Below are positions 1 to 7,189 of a DNA stretch of 10,285 nt, piece by piece (positions within the stretch are counted from its first letter, which is position 1; the number at the start of each line of letters is the position of its first letter). The DNA comes from an uncultured Lachnospiraceae bacterium. Lineage in GTDB: Bacteria > Bacillota > Clostridia > Lachnospirales > Lachnospiraceae. The stretch lies in assembly GCA_910589195.1 (NCBI GenBank), contig CAJUTC010000071.1:1-10285 (forward strand), in the 5' to 3' direction. The position numbers and the translations under genes were made by a program. The notes under the pieces are model-generated. The model was given only the letters and a program-made list of their open reading frames with translations. It was not told the origin of the DNA and did not search any database.

Positions 1-51
1 CTTGAAATGACGGAGTCAGAGTCCGTTGCCTTACCATTTGGCGATAGCCCA
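1..51 (-). tRNA. tRNA-Gln (CTG), 3' part cut by window edge
   Basis: This is the 5' 51 nt of a glutamine tRNA. It is identical base for base to positions 10027-10077, where the complete gene is present. The acceptor 5' strand TGGGCTA, the D arm and the anticodon arm (ACGGA-CTCTGAC-TCCGT, anticodon CTG) are all visible. The T arm and 3' acceptor strand lie beyond the left edge. It has its own promoter at 141-169, so it is probably a full functional gene and not an attachment-site fragment, but the missing 3' end cannot be checked here. Confidence 0.93.
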
Positions 52-140
52 ATTTCCTATTTACAATCACAGCTTTCAAAATTTTCCATTCGTTTTGTGT
101 AAGATAGTTTCACTCTCACATAACTGCAATTGCGAAATTT

Positions 141-169
141 ATTATACCTACTTTTTACGAATTCGTCAA
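141..169 (-). promoter_or_regulatory. sigma-A promoter for the left tRNA-Gln
   Basis: On the minus strand there is a -35 box TTGACG (164-169) and a perfect -10 box TATAAT (141-146) separated by exactly 17 bp. The predicted transcript starts about 80 nt upstream of the mature tRNA 5' end, which would require RNase P processing. The promoter of the right tRNA-Gln has the same -35, -10 and spacing, and shares short flanking stretches, so the two promoters are related. Confidence 0.85.
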
Positions 170-304
170 GCACTTTTTAACTTTTCTGGAATTTTCGAAT
201 ATTTCTGAAAAATATTAAATTTAGAATAAATTTCCCAAACGATTTGCATGGATTCCAATTGCCATCCAAACTAATGATCAACATTAACGCAAGATTTCCA
301 TCAG
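170..304. other. intergenic segment between adhesin terminator and left tRNA promoter
   Basis: AT-rich sequence with no convincing gene. A 27-codon minus-strand reading frame (166-249, starting MQIVWEIY) ends in a TGA embedded in the tRNA -35 box. It has no clear ribosome binding site and is most likely not expressed. Confidence 0.4.
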
Positions 305-330
305 AAAAACCCCAGGAAGATTCCCTGGGG
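305..330 (-). terminator. intrinsic terminator of the adhesin gene
   Basis: On the minus strand a 7-bp perfect GC-rich stem (CCCCAGG with CCTGGGG, 310-316 and 324-330) closes a 7-nt loop and is followed directly by TTTTT. It lies about 130 nt after the adhesin stop codon. The plus-strand side is followed by CTTTACTTTT, so it could act weakly in the other direction. Confidence 0.88.
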
Positions 331-384
331 CTTTACTTTTACATTCTACTTTACTTTTACATCCTATTTTGCTTTTACATCTTA
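331..384. repeat. three imperfect 18-bp tandem repeats in the adhesin 3' UTR
   Basis: Three consecutive 18-bp units read CTTTACTTTTACATTCTA, CTTTACTTTTACATCCTA and TTTTGCTTTTACATCTTA. A further decaying copy rich in TTTTCTTTT follows up to about 420. The array sits between the adhesin stop codon and its terminator hairpin, so it is transcribed as an A-rich 3' UTR in which ATGTAA recurs. No function is known. It could be a slippage-generated spacer. Confidence 0.75.
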
Positions 385-457
385 TTTTTCTTTTGCCATT
401 TTATTTTCTTTTGTACTTTAACTTACCAGAAATCCCTTTTCTGACGGAAGAAGGTTT

Positions 458-3400
458 TTATGCTTCCCCATCCTCTTTCCGCTTTTTCGCAACACCCAAA
501 GCACCCAGCAGGGACACGAGCATCAGACCTACTAGCGCACCGATCGGGATACTGCGATCGCCAGTCTTTGCAAGGCCAACTAAGGGCACATCCTCATCCA
601 TGATAACAAGCGGGGTATCTTCTACTGGTTCATTAGGCAGATTTGCCAAGGGCACTGCCTCTGGATCAATGCTCACTAACGGAACTTCATCATCCGGAAT
701 ATCTACACCTGGATCACGGTCACGGTCTCTTCCACCGCCGCCACCGCCTCCGCCTCCTCCTAAAGGAGTTTTTGGATCTGGAAGGTTTTCATCAGGAGCT
801 GTGGTTTCTTCCGGCGCCGTGGTTTCTTCCGGAGCTGTGGTTTCGTCTGGTTTTTTCGTTTCCTCAGGGGTTTCTGGCTTCTCCGGTTTCTTTGTATACC
901 GGTTAACCGCAGTAACTTCCACAACCTGTTCCTGCTCTGCAATCATTATCTGGAATCCTTCCGCCTCCGGATCCGCATCCGCAACGCCGCCGAATGCTAC
1001 TTCCTTCCAGTCATAATTGCCGACACTTGCCCGGCTGGTTTCTACAATGGTATAAATCCCATAATCCAGCGCTTCTGACTGTACTGGTGTTCCATCCGCT
1101 AATACCTTCAAGGTCTGGATTGGCGTTCCTTTCGCAACAGTACCAGGATAAATGCCAAATGTATATCGGGTGGTTTGGTAAACCGGATCCGAAGCTGGCT
1201 GTCCATCCAGTTCCAGATTCTTGACTATGCTGACAGAACCCTGAATCAAATCATTTTCTACTATAAGTTGATTACCGTTCTCTTCATTACCTTCAATAGT
1301 TGTAGTCCAAAGCCATTCATTGATCCACAGGGAAGGGGTATCTTCCGAGTTTCTCACATCAACCAATTCTTTTTCTACCGTTACTTTCCACTGAGTATCC
1401 AGCTTCTGGCGGCCTTCCGGAGCCTTAGCTTCCGTCAGTGTGTATTCGCCAACCGGCAGATCCTTAAAGGTAATACTACCTGTTTCATCTGTGGTAAAGC
1501 TCATGGTAACGTCGCCTACCAACATTTCAAAGGTTGCGCCAGCCAGCGGCTCCTGATTCTCAGAAGCTACCTTCGTAACAGAGAAATTTGCATCTCCCTT
1601 GTGACTTGGCATGGCAGAATTCCAGATATTGCGGATCGCGATAGGCTTCACCTTACTGCCATCCTCATGTTCAATTTCCTCTGATTCTGGATAGAAAGCT
1701 TCAAATACGCCCAAGACTTCATGGAACCCATTCATTTCCGTCTGACGCATTACCTTAAAGAAGTTAGTGCCTTCAATCAGCTCCACCATAAACTCTGCTT
1801 CCTGGGTATCGGTGCCGGAATAATGAATATTGGTTTCCTCCACATAATAGTAATATGGAGTTTCTGCCGTTTCACCGGCATACTGAGGCTGCTGGCTAAA
1901 AGTATGCTTCCACAGGTTTTCCCTGCTAATGGTTGCACTTTCTACCAGTACCGCATCCTCCCCATCCGTTCCAGTCTTCCGCATCAGATTCACCTCGATG
2001 GAATCTGGGAGCAAGCTGTTTAACAAGCTATTGCCTTCCATATCCTGATTATTTACATCCTTCCAGGACTTTTCCGTTTCGATGGTAATCATCTTTTCTT
2101 CGAAATAGTGGTTGGTGATGGTGACGGTTTCCTCTCGGTTTTCTGTTGTATTATCAATAATCATGCTATCCAAAACTAAATTCCCATCGATTACTTGACT
2201 TTTGCTATCTGGATTCATAGTAGAAATAATACTGTCAAGCGTGTATCGTCCATCGAGAACTTCATGATTATCATCAGCATAAACAGGCATTTCAATAATA
2301 TGATATGGCATATCGGTAGGAATTCCCATGATAGTAACCTTCTCATCTGCTTTCATACTCCAGAGATAGGTTCCTTCTCCTTCATAAGCTGTTACAAATT
2401 GCTTTCCGCCATTCTCATCTCCTGCTTCTGGCTCAGACGCTACAAATTCTACATTTCTCTCTGGCTCAGGATTCTCACCAAGTTGCAATCTAAAATAGAA
2501 CTTTTTGTCAAAGTCTGGTTTGTAGCTTGTAGTTGAGTTATAATCCACATTCTTAGCAAAACTTAAATCTACTGTATTATGGACATACTCGTTCGTTGCA
2601 GTCACTTCCACAGTTTGCCCTTGATCCGTAATTCTTATCTGGAAACCATCTGCTTCTGGATCCGCATCTTCAACTCCTCCAAAGAACATATTAAACCAAG
2701 TATAGTTTTGTATGCTCTCTTGATCTGTTTCAACAATCGTATAAATACCATAATACAGGGGCTTAGATTTTACTATTTCGCCATCTGCCTTTACAACCAA
2801 TGTGTCAACCGGCGTTCCTGTAGTTTTTGTACCTTCGTAAATTTCAAAGGTATAAACTTTATCCTGATATTCTTTTAAAGCTTCCGAATCCAACACATCA
2901 CCATCTAATTTTAATTGTTTAGTAATGTGAATGTCACCTTTAATAGGAGCATTTTTCACTGTAAGAACATTGCTTTTATACTTCTTGTTTTCAGGATCCC
3001 AGGGTTGCCATTTAAACATTCCATCACTGTCTTGGTCAGGTGATACCGTAAACTTCCAAGTCCATTTGTTAAGCCACGTATTTGTGGGTCCATTCTCATC
3101 ACTAATTGGTTTTGGTGAAAGCTCTTTTTTTACTATAATCTCCCATGAATATGTAAGTCTTTCAAAGTTCTCAGGAACTTTACTTTCAGTCAAATTATAT
3201 GTACCAACTTCTAAAGCTTCAAAAGTTATACGTCCGTCTTCGCCTGTCACGAGAGCTTTCACTACTTCTCCGTCTTTTGTTAGTTTGAATTCAACACCAG
3301 CTAATGGTTTATTATTCTCCGAATTCAATTTTTGAATAACAAGATCGGCGCTCCCCTCTTCTTCCATCTTAGCAGGCCACCAGATATTTTTAATATTATC

Positions 3401-6400
3401 ATCTTCATTGGTAGATTCAAATACACCAACTATTTCATTGGTTTCTTCATTTTTAATCTTAAAAATACCATTTGTGTCCGTTTCTACTTTATAATTCGTA
3501 GAATTAGAACTGCTCTCATATTCAATTTTGGTTTCTTTCAGTTCATAAGCATACTCCAAAATTAAATCATTTTCTTTGTAATAACGAGGAAGATTTTCAA
3601 AAGCATATTCCCAGTTTTCAGCAGATGTAATTTTTTTAGATTTGGTACTTACAGTATCATCGCCTTTTTTTTGAAACAATGAAACCGTTATGGATTTTGG
3701 CATAAATTCAGGAAGAATTGTGCTTTCCTGATTCTCTCCATGCTCCCATATCTTTCGGCCTCTAATATCTTTCGTTTTAGACTCAAAGTATGTATTTGTT
3801 ACTGTTACTAATTCAACTGCATTTCCTGAATGATCTCCACTTACAGTATCTATTAATTGATGATTTTCACGGCTAAAATTATTATTTTCAGATGGCTTAT
3901 CTGTACTGATTTCACCAAATGCATAATGTTCAGCCATAGAGTCTGTTTCTTCTGTTACAGTATATTTCGTTCCTGCAGGGATATCAATAATCGTAACTTT
4001 ATCCTCATTCCCTAAAGTGAAAGAATATTTGCCATTTTCCTTATACTCTAAAGTTCGGGATGATTGTTGAGTACAATCTTGTTCTTCTCCTTCCCCTGTT
4101 CCAAACAGCACTGTAATTCTAAATGACTCAGTTGGCTCTTTACTTGTATCCGGATCATTTGCATCAATTTTTACCTGTTTTTTAATCTCTAAAGAAGCTG
4201 TTTCCTTTTTATTTTCTACAGTTACAACATTCCCTGACCATGTTGCTAATTCTCTTGTACTGCTGATATTGATACTTCCAGCTTCATTGACAGTAAATTC
4301 CGCCACTTCTCGTTTAGATGGATTCAAATAATTTTCAGGTGCCTCTTTTTCTACTAATGTGTAGTTACCTGGTGTAAGTGATGCTATTTCAAACCTCCCA
4401 CCCGTGTAAGAACCTACAAGACTTTCTGTTTCTGTATCACTATTTAAAGGTGAGCGATACAGTTCAAATTTTGCTCCATCTATAGGGTTTGCTTTTTCAT
4501 CTGTTTTCTGAACCGTGATTTTGTTTCCAGGAACTGTAACTGTAAATCGGATCGTTTTATCTTCTACCGCTTCATCTGAATAGGTAACCGTATCTTGCTT
4601 ATTGTTACTTCCCGTCTTGTATTTTCCGTCGGACCATACAACAATACCTTTGCGATACATTTTTGCTTCTATTGTAGTACTGGTAGATTGATTAAACTGA
4701 CCTTTTGTCCAAATGGTTACGGTTGAGCCATTTTTTTCAACATTGAATTTATTATTACTAATAGAAGTAATGTCATATTTTGAAAAAACATTATTACTAT
4801 CAGTTAATACAGCCTCATATCGCTTCTTTGACTCATTCCAGGTAAGATTATAGCTCTTTCCATTGAATGAAGGCACATTATTTCGTTTCTTCACTTCTGC
4901 TTCAATGGCCTCATAATATTGGTAAATATCTCTTCTCCATGGATGATTACTTTTTATTATTCCCTTTACTGAACTACCTGTAGGCGCTTTTTTACTAAAA
5001 TCATCCTCCCTTTCGCCAACTACTGTTTCCCAAACCAATATTTGTGTTGCAACCGCACGACAAAAGTCTTCTTTATTTTCATCCTGTTTCCAATTCGACG
5101 AAATAGTGCCATGATAACCTTCCGTTATTACCCTGCTAATCAGCGTCTTCATCTGCTCTGTGGTAATTACTTCATTATCGTAATTATTTAAACCATTTTT
5201 CCACCAGTCTTCATCTTTTGGGGAAAATTTATTACTATCTTCATTTTCAAGAGTAACCCCTGGTTCAATGCAATAAGCGATTTGTCCGCTAATCTTTTCT
5301 CCATCATCTTTGCCATTCAAATGAAGCGTAAACCCATTGCTGAATCCTTTATACCACCAAGAACTTGATAACATCCTTGGTAAAGTTCCCCATTTTGTTT
5401 TTTCTTTGTACGCTGGCCAAGTACCTCTTGGAAATGTTATCATCAGCGAGCCCTGATTAGTTGCCAATGGCATTGTCATCAACCAGGAAAATGCCAGCAG
5501 TTTCTCACTATTGGTAACTTGTTCCTTCTGTTCTTCTGTCAATTCATGGTACAGTTTCCAAACAGGATTTACTTGCTCATATAATTCTTGATAACAACGT
5601 TCATATCCATCTTCGTCATCTTCATCTAGAGCGGCAAATTTTTCAGTCACTTCTTCTTCAGTAGGCAGCTCATCAATCAAAGCAATTACCTGGGCAACTG
5701 CATCATCCAGTTCCTCAAGCGCTTCCTCTTCCAATTCCATACTGTCATTGGAAACTATCATCTGAAAGCCCTGGGTGGTCTGGAATTTCTTGCTCTTGAT
5801 CTGGTAAGTTGCGGTTACTTCCCCGTAGTAAATACCTGGCTTGGTATTTTCGTCTACCTGGAAGGTGCATACGGTAGAGGTTCCATAATCGTCATCCTCT
5901 TGCTTTTCCACGGAAAATCCTTTCAGCTTTACGCCGTTGGTTTTCACGGTGCATTTCAGGTTCTTGATTATGGGCTGCTCTTCTTTCTTTTTGGATGTGG
6001 CGGAATCGGCTGCCCACTTAATCCATGCATTGGAGCTGCTGGCCGGTTTTGCCTGGGAAGAGCTGGCGGTAGAACCGCTGGCTTTTTTGGAAGTATCCTG
6101 TCCCGAATCATCATCTTCGGATTCCATTTCTTTTTCCAAGATCCAATCTTCGATTTCACCCAGTTCAAAATCTAATAGCATCTGGGCCTTTTCTCCGGCT
6201 TCCAGCTTTCCTTGATCCCCGATTTCCACAGGCATCAGGTTCATAGCGCCGATTGAATAGCGGAAGGTTTCCTTAACCTTAACGTTCCTGGTTTCCTCCG
6301 TATCGTATTGAAACGTAAGATCAACGCTCTGGCTCTTGTTTCCCTCAATGCTGTCGTCAATGGTAAAATAAAACTGTACATAACGGACTTCGCCTGGCGC

Positions 6401-6937
6401 GATTGTCAGATCCGTTAACTGGCCAAGGGCCTCCTTTTCCTCGTCCATCTCTGACATTTCCCCATTGTCGCCCTCATCTTTTGTATTAAATTCGGAATCT
6501 GCCCCCCCGTCTGTGAAAAGCAGCGTACTGCTTTCTCCTCCGGAAGGCACCATTTCTTCCAAAAGCTCCTGGTAGACCGTACCTACATCTTCAAAGTAGC
6601 CGCTGTCTTCCAAAATCCCTTTTGCTTTGAATTTTAACGAGCCGTCTGTAACATCCTGATCCGTATTATTTTTTATAAATACGTCCAGGCAGACCGTATC
6701 TCCTGCTTCATAAGATGCTTCGTCAGATAATATGGCCATCTGAACATCGGCTGCATCTTTGTATTCCAGAGATACGCGCCCGCTTCTGACCGCGTCGGAT
6801 GCGCTTGCCACATTCCCGGGCATACCTGCATAGGACAGCGATACAAAAAACTGCTCAAACACAAATACAAATGCCAGGACGGACGCTAAAAACCCGCTGA
6901 TCCGCCGTCTGGCGTCACGCCTTTTTCTTTGCGACAT
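458..6937 (-). CDS. large LPXTG-type surface adhesin with thioester domain and tandem Cna_B/SpaA domains
   Basis: A 2159-aa secreted, wall-anchored protein. I chose the ATG at 6937 because GGGGGAAC lies 7 nt upstream. An in-frame ATG at 7000 lacks a ribosome binding site and would put a polar stretch before the signal peptide. Residues 1-37: basic RRDARRR then a hydrophobic segment ending SYA (signal peptide). 60-400: Ig-like region with a Ser/Lys-rich insert near 277-319. 400-485: Glu-rich, probably helical. 490-680: thioester domain with Cys556 in YCI and Gln632 in TQILVW. 805-2014: about nine Cna_B/SpaA-like domains with typical Y-x-L-x-E-x-x-x-P motifs and Lys/Glu/Asn positions consistent with isopeptide bonds. 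2015-2119: Thr/Pro/Glu, Gly10 and RDRDRD linker. 2122-2127: LAKTGD sorting motif, then a membrane segment (2130-2150) and KKRK tail. The likely role is covalent adhesion to host or matrix; the ligand is unknown. A triple riboswitch lies in the leader. No sortase gene is visible. Confidence 0.93.
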   Translation of the reverse strand: MSQRKRRDARRRISGFLASVLAFVFVFEQFFVSLSYAGMPGNVASASDAVRSGRVSLEYKDAADVQMAILSDEASYEAGDTVCLDVFIKNNTDQDVTDGSLKFKAKGILEDSGYFEDVGTVYQELLEEMVPSGGESSTLLFTDGGADSEFNTKDEGDNGEMSEMDEEKEALGQLTDLTIAPGEVRYVQFYFTIDDSIEGNKSQSVDLTFQYDTEETRNVKVKETFRYSIGAMNLMPVEIGDQGKLEAGEKAQMLLDFELGEIEDWILEKEMESEDDDSGQDTSKKASGSTASSSQAKPASSSNAWIKWAADSATSKKKEEQPIIKNLKCTVKTNGVKLKGFSVEKQEDDDYGTSTVCTFQVDENTKPGIYYGEVTATYQIKSKKFQTTQGFQMIVSNDSMELEEEALEELDDAVAQVIALIDELPTEEEVTEKFAALDEDDEDGYERCYQELYEQVNPVWKLYHELTEEQKEQVTNSEKLLAFSWLMTMPLATNQGSLMITFPRGTWPAYKEKTKWGTLPRMLSSSWWYKGFSNGFTLHLNGKDDGEKISGQIAYCIEPGVTLENEDSNKFSPKDEDWWKNGLNNYDNEVITTEQMKTLISRVITEGYHGTISSNWKQDENKEDFCRAVATQILVWETVVGEREDDFSKKAPTGSSVKGIIKSNHPWRRDIYQYYEAIEAEVKKRNNVPSFNGKSYNLTWNESKKRYEAVLTDSNNVFSKYDITSISNNKFNVEKNGSTVTIWTKGQFNQSTSTTIEAKMYRKGIVVWSDGKYKTGSNNKQDTVTYSDEAVEDKTIRFTVTVPGNKITVQKTDEKANPIDGAKFELYRSPLNSDTETESLVGSYTGGRFEIASLTPGNYTLVEKEAPENYLNPSKREVAEFTVNEAGSINISSTRELATWSGNVVTVENKKETASLEIKKQVKIDANDPDTSKEPTESFRITVLFGTGEGEEQDCTQQSSRTLEYKENGKYSFTLGNEDKVTIIDIPAGTKYTVTEETDSMAEHYAFGEISTDKPSENNNFSRENHQLIDTVSGDHSGNAVELVTVTNTYFESKTKDIRGRKIWEHGENQESTILPEFMPKSITVSLFQKKGDDTVSTKSKKITSAENWEYAFENLPRYYKENDLILEYAYELKETKIEYESSSNSTNYKVETDTNGIFKIKNEETNEIVGVFESTNEDDNIKNIWWPAKMEEEGSADLVIQKLNSENNKPLAGVEFKLTKDGEVVKALVTGEDGRITFEALEVGTYNLTESKVPENFERLTYSWEIIVKKELSPKPISDENGPTNTWLNKWTWKFTVSPDQDSDGMFKWQPWDPENKKYKSNVLTVKNAPIKGDIHITKQLKLDGDVLDSEALKEYQDKVYTFEIYEGTKTTGTPVDTLVVKADGEIVKSKPLYYGIYTIVETDQESIQNYTWFNMFFGGVEDADPEADGFQIRITDQGQTVEVTATNEYVHNTVDLSFAKNVDYNSTTSYKPDFDKKFYFRLQLGENPEPERNVEFVASEPEAGDENGGKQFVTAYEGEGTYLWSMKADEKVTIMGIPTDMPYHIIEMPVYADDNHEVLDGRYTLDSIISTMNPDSKSQVIDGNLVLDSMIIDNTTENREETVTITNHYFEEKMITIETEKSWKDVNNQDMEGNSLLNSLLPDSIEVNLMRKTGTDGEDAVLVESATISRENLWKHTFSQQPQYAGETAETPYYYYVEETNIHYSGTDTQEAEFMVELIEGTNFFKVMRQTEMNGFHEVLGVFEAFYPESEEIEHEDGSKVKPIAIRNIWNSAMPSHKGDANFSVTKVASENQEPLAGATFEMLVGDVTMSFTTDETGSITFKDLPVGEYTLTEAKAPEGRQKLDTQWKVTVEKELVDVRNSEDTPSLWINEWLWTTTIEGNEENGNQLIVENDLIQGSVSIVKNLELDGQPASDPVYQTTRYTFGIYPGTVAKGTPIQTLKVLADGTPVQSEALDYGIYTIVETSRASVGNYDWKEVAFGGVADADPEAEGFQIMIAEQEQVVEVTAVNRYTKKPEKPETPEETKKPDETTAPEETTAPEETTAPDENLPDPKTPLGGGGGGGGGGRDRDRDPGVDIPDDEVPLVSIDPEAVPLANLPNEPVEDTPLVIMDEDVPLVGLAKTGDRSIPIGALVGLMLVSLLGALGVAKKRKEDGEA
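488..574 (-). other. sortase sorting signal and membrane anchor of the adhesin
   Basis: Encodes LAKTGD (residues 2122-2127), a hydrophobic stretch of about 21 residues starting IPIGALVGLM, and the basic tail KKRKEDGEA. This is the usual cell-wall sorting architecture. The proline of canonical LPXTG is replaced by alanine, a variation that may reflect the specificity of the host sortase. The preceding linker repeats acidic VPL motifs (DDEVPL, PEAVPL, DEDVPL). Confidence 0.85.
731..760 (-). repeat. poly-glycine codon tract (Gly10) in the wall linker
   Basis: Ten consecutive GGN codons encode Gly10 (residues 2060-2069), followed by RDRDRD. On the plus strand this is a CCN trinucleotide-type run, which may vary in length by slippage while staying in frame. 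It probably forms a flexible spacer between the domain stalk and the anchor. Confidence 0.85.
793..846 (-). repeat. three 18-bp tandem repeats encoding TTAPEE-type motifs
   Basis: Three 18-bp units at 793-810, 811-828 and 829-846 share GTGGTTTC with small differences. They encode repeats of Glu-Glu-Thr-Thr-Ala-Pro in the stalk linker. Their length keeps the frame, so copy number could change without breaking the protein. Confidence 0.82.
896..2578 (-). repeat. protein-level duplication, module B (four Cna_B-like domains)
   Basis: Encodes residues 1454-2014, four consecutive Cna_B-like domains. They align in order with the four domains encoded at 2579-4195. Shared landmarks are RNIWN versus KNIWW, the W-x-N-x-W-x-W segment before the last domain, YGIYTIVET in the last domain, and DADPEA-GFQI near its end. 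This copy is noticeably GC-richer than module A for most of its length (for example 60% in 961-1020 by hand count), so the duplication is old or one copy was exchanged. Confidence 0.8.
2579..4195 (-). repeat. protein-level duplication, module A (four Cna_B-like domains)
   Basis: Encodes residues 915-1453, the first copy of the four-domain block. Candidate isopeptide residues by position: Lys919/Glu996/Asn1048, Lys1062/Asn1184, Lys1203/Glu1251/Asn1329 and Lys1340/Glu1403/Asn1449. Assignments are from motif position only. The DNA is AT-rich here (28% GC at 3421-3480 and 25% at 3841-3900 by hand count). Confidence 0.78.
4900..5470 (-). other. thioester domain (TED) of the adhesin
   Basis: Covers roughly residues 490-680. 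Cys556 sits in AYCIEPG (codon 5270-5272) and Gln632 in AVATQILVWETV (codon 5042-5044). These match the two signature motifs of Gram-positive thioester domains, [YFL]C and TQxx[IV]W, whose side chains form an internal thioester that can react covalently with host surface amines. A second cysteine (FCRAV, just before the TQ motif) is also present. Domain edges are approximate. Confidence 0.8.
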
Positions 6938-6945
6938 AATTTGTT

Positions 6946-6951
6946 CCCCCA
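6946..6951 (-). promoter_or_regulatory. ribosome binding site deciding the adhesin start
   Basis: GGGGGA on the minus strand lies 7 nt upstream of the ATG at 6937. No comparable site precedes the in-frame ATG at 7000, which favours the shorter start. It is not the canonical AGGAGG, and no complementary C-rich sequence that would mask it was seen nearby. Confidence 0.65.
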
Positions 6952-7073
6952 CTTTCTGGTTTTTTGATTTTGTTAATTTGTCCCGCTTCCTACACAACAT
7001 CCATCCGCTTACTTATTTCCTGCAGGCCCCCTAAGCTTTTGGTTTTTCTTTTTTTCAATCTTAATCTTCCTTT

Positions 7074-7097
7074 CTTTGCGTAAAGTCGGATGCAAAG
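7074..7097 (-). promoter_or_regulatory. candidate switch hairpin below the riboswitch array
   Basis: Immediately after aptamer 3, CUUUGC (7092-7097) can pair perfectly with GCAAAG (7074-7079). The octamer ACGCAAAG here repeats the conserved core ACGCAAAG of the aptamers themselves. CUUUGC could therefore pair either with the ligand-binding core of an aptamer (7148-7153 in aptamer 3) or with this downstream copy. This is a plausible but untested expression platform. No U-run follows, so it is not a standard intrinsic terminator. Confidence 0.45.
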
Positions 7098-7105
7098 TCT
7101 CCGGC

Positions 7106-7177
7106 GGCCGGGCTGGCATAGTACCGTAAGCACCTTAGCCCCCTTAGCTTTGCGTCCCGCTGTTTCCAACGGTTTGC
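7106..7177 (-). ncRNA. cyclic-di-GMP-I (GEMM-I) riboswitch aptamer 3, closest to the adhesin
   Basis: Third unit in transcription order. It reads GCAAACC, then hairpin CCGUUG-GAAA-CAGCGG, then GGGACGCAAAGC, GGGGGCUAAGG, a variable stem (GUGC/GUAC) and CUAUGCCAGCC. The GAAA tetraloop, GGACGCAAAGC core and AUG-CAGCC 3' segment are GEMM-I signatures. It has one extra base in the GCUAAGGGGG segment compared with the other two copies, and A replaces G before the GCAAACC element. The base corresponding to G20 is G, favouring c-di-GMP over cGAMP. Confidence 0.8.
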
Positions 7178-7189
7178 TGATCGATCAGC
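7176..7189. repeat. 14-bp perfect palindrome between aptamers 2 and 3
   Basis: GCTGATCGATCAGC is its own reverse complement and lies exactly at the junction of aptamers 2 and 3. In RNA it could help close the P1 helix of either aptamer or dimerise. GCTGATC also occurs at the junction of aptamers 1 and 2. Confidence 0.7.

Noticed and set aside
1..51. Left tRNA piece as a phage-type attachment-site duplicate
   Set aside because: An integration scar normally keeps only the 3' end of the tRNA. This copy has the 5' end and its own promoter, and is truncated only by the window edge. No integrase was found.
369..1016. A 215-codon plus-strand frame with poly-Pro
   Set aside because: It lies antisense to the 3' end of the adhesin. 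The proline run is the complement of the Gly10 codons, and there is no ribosome binding site or domain.
6938..7000. The upstream ATG at 7000 as adhesin start
   Set aside because: It would add 21 polar residues before the signal peptide and has no properly spaced ribosome binding site, while the ATG at 6937 has GGGGGA 7 nt upstream.
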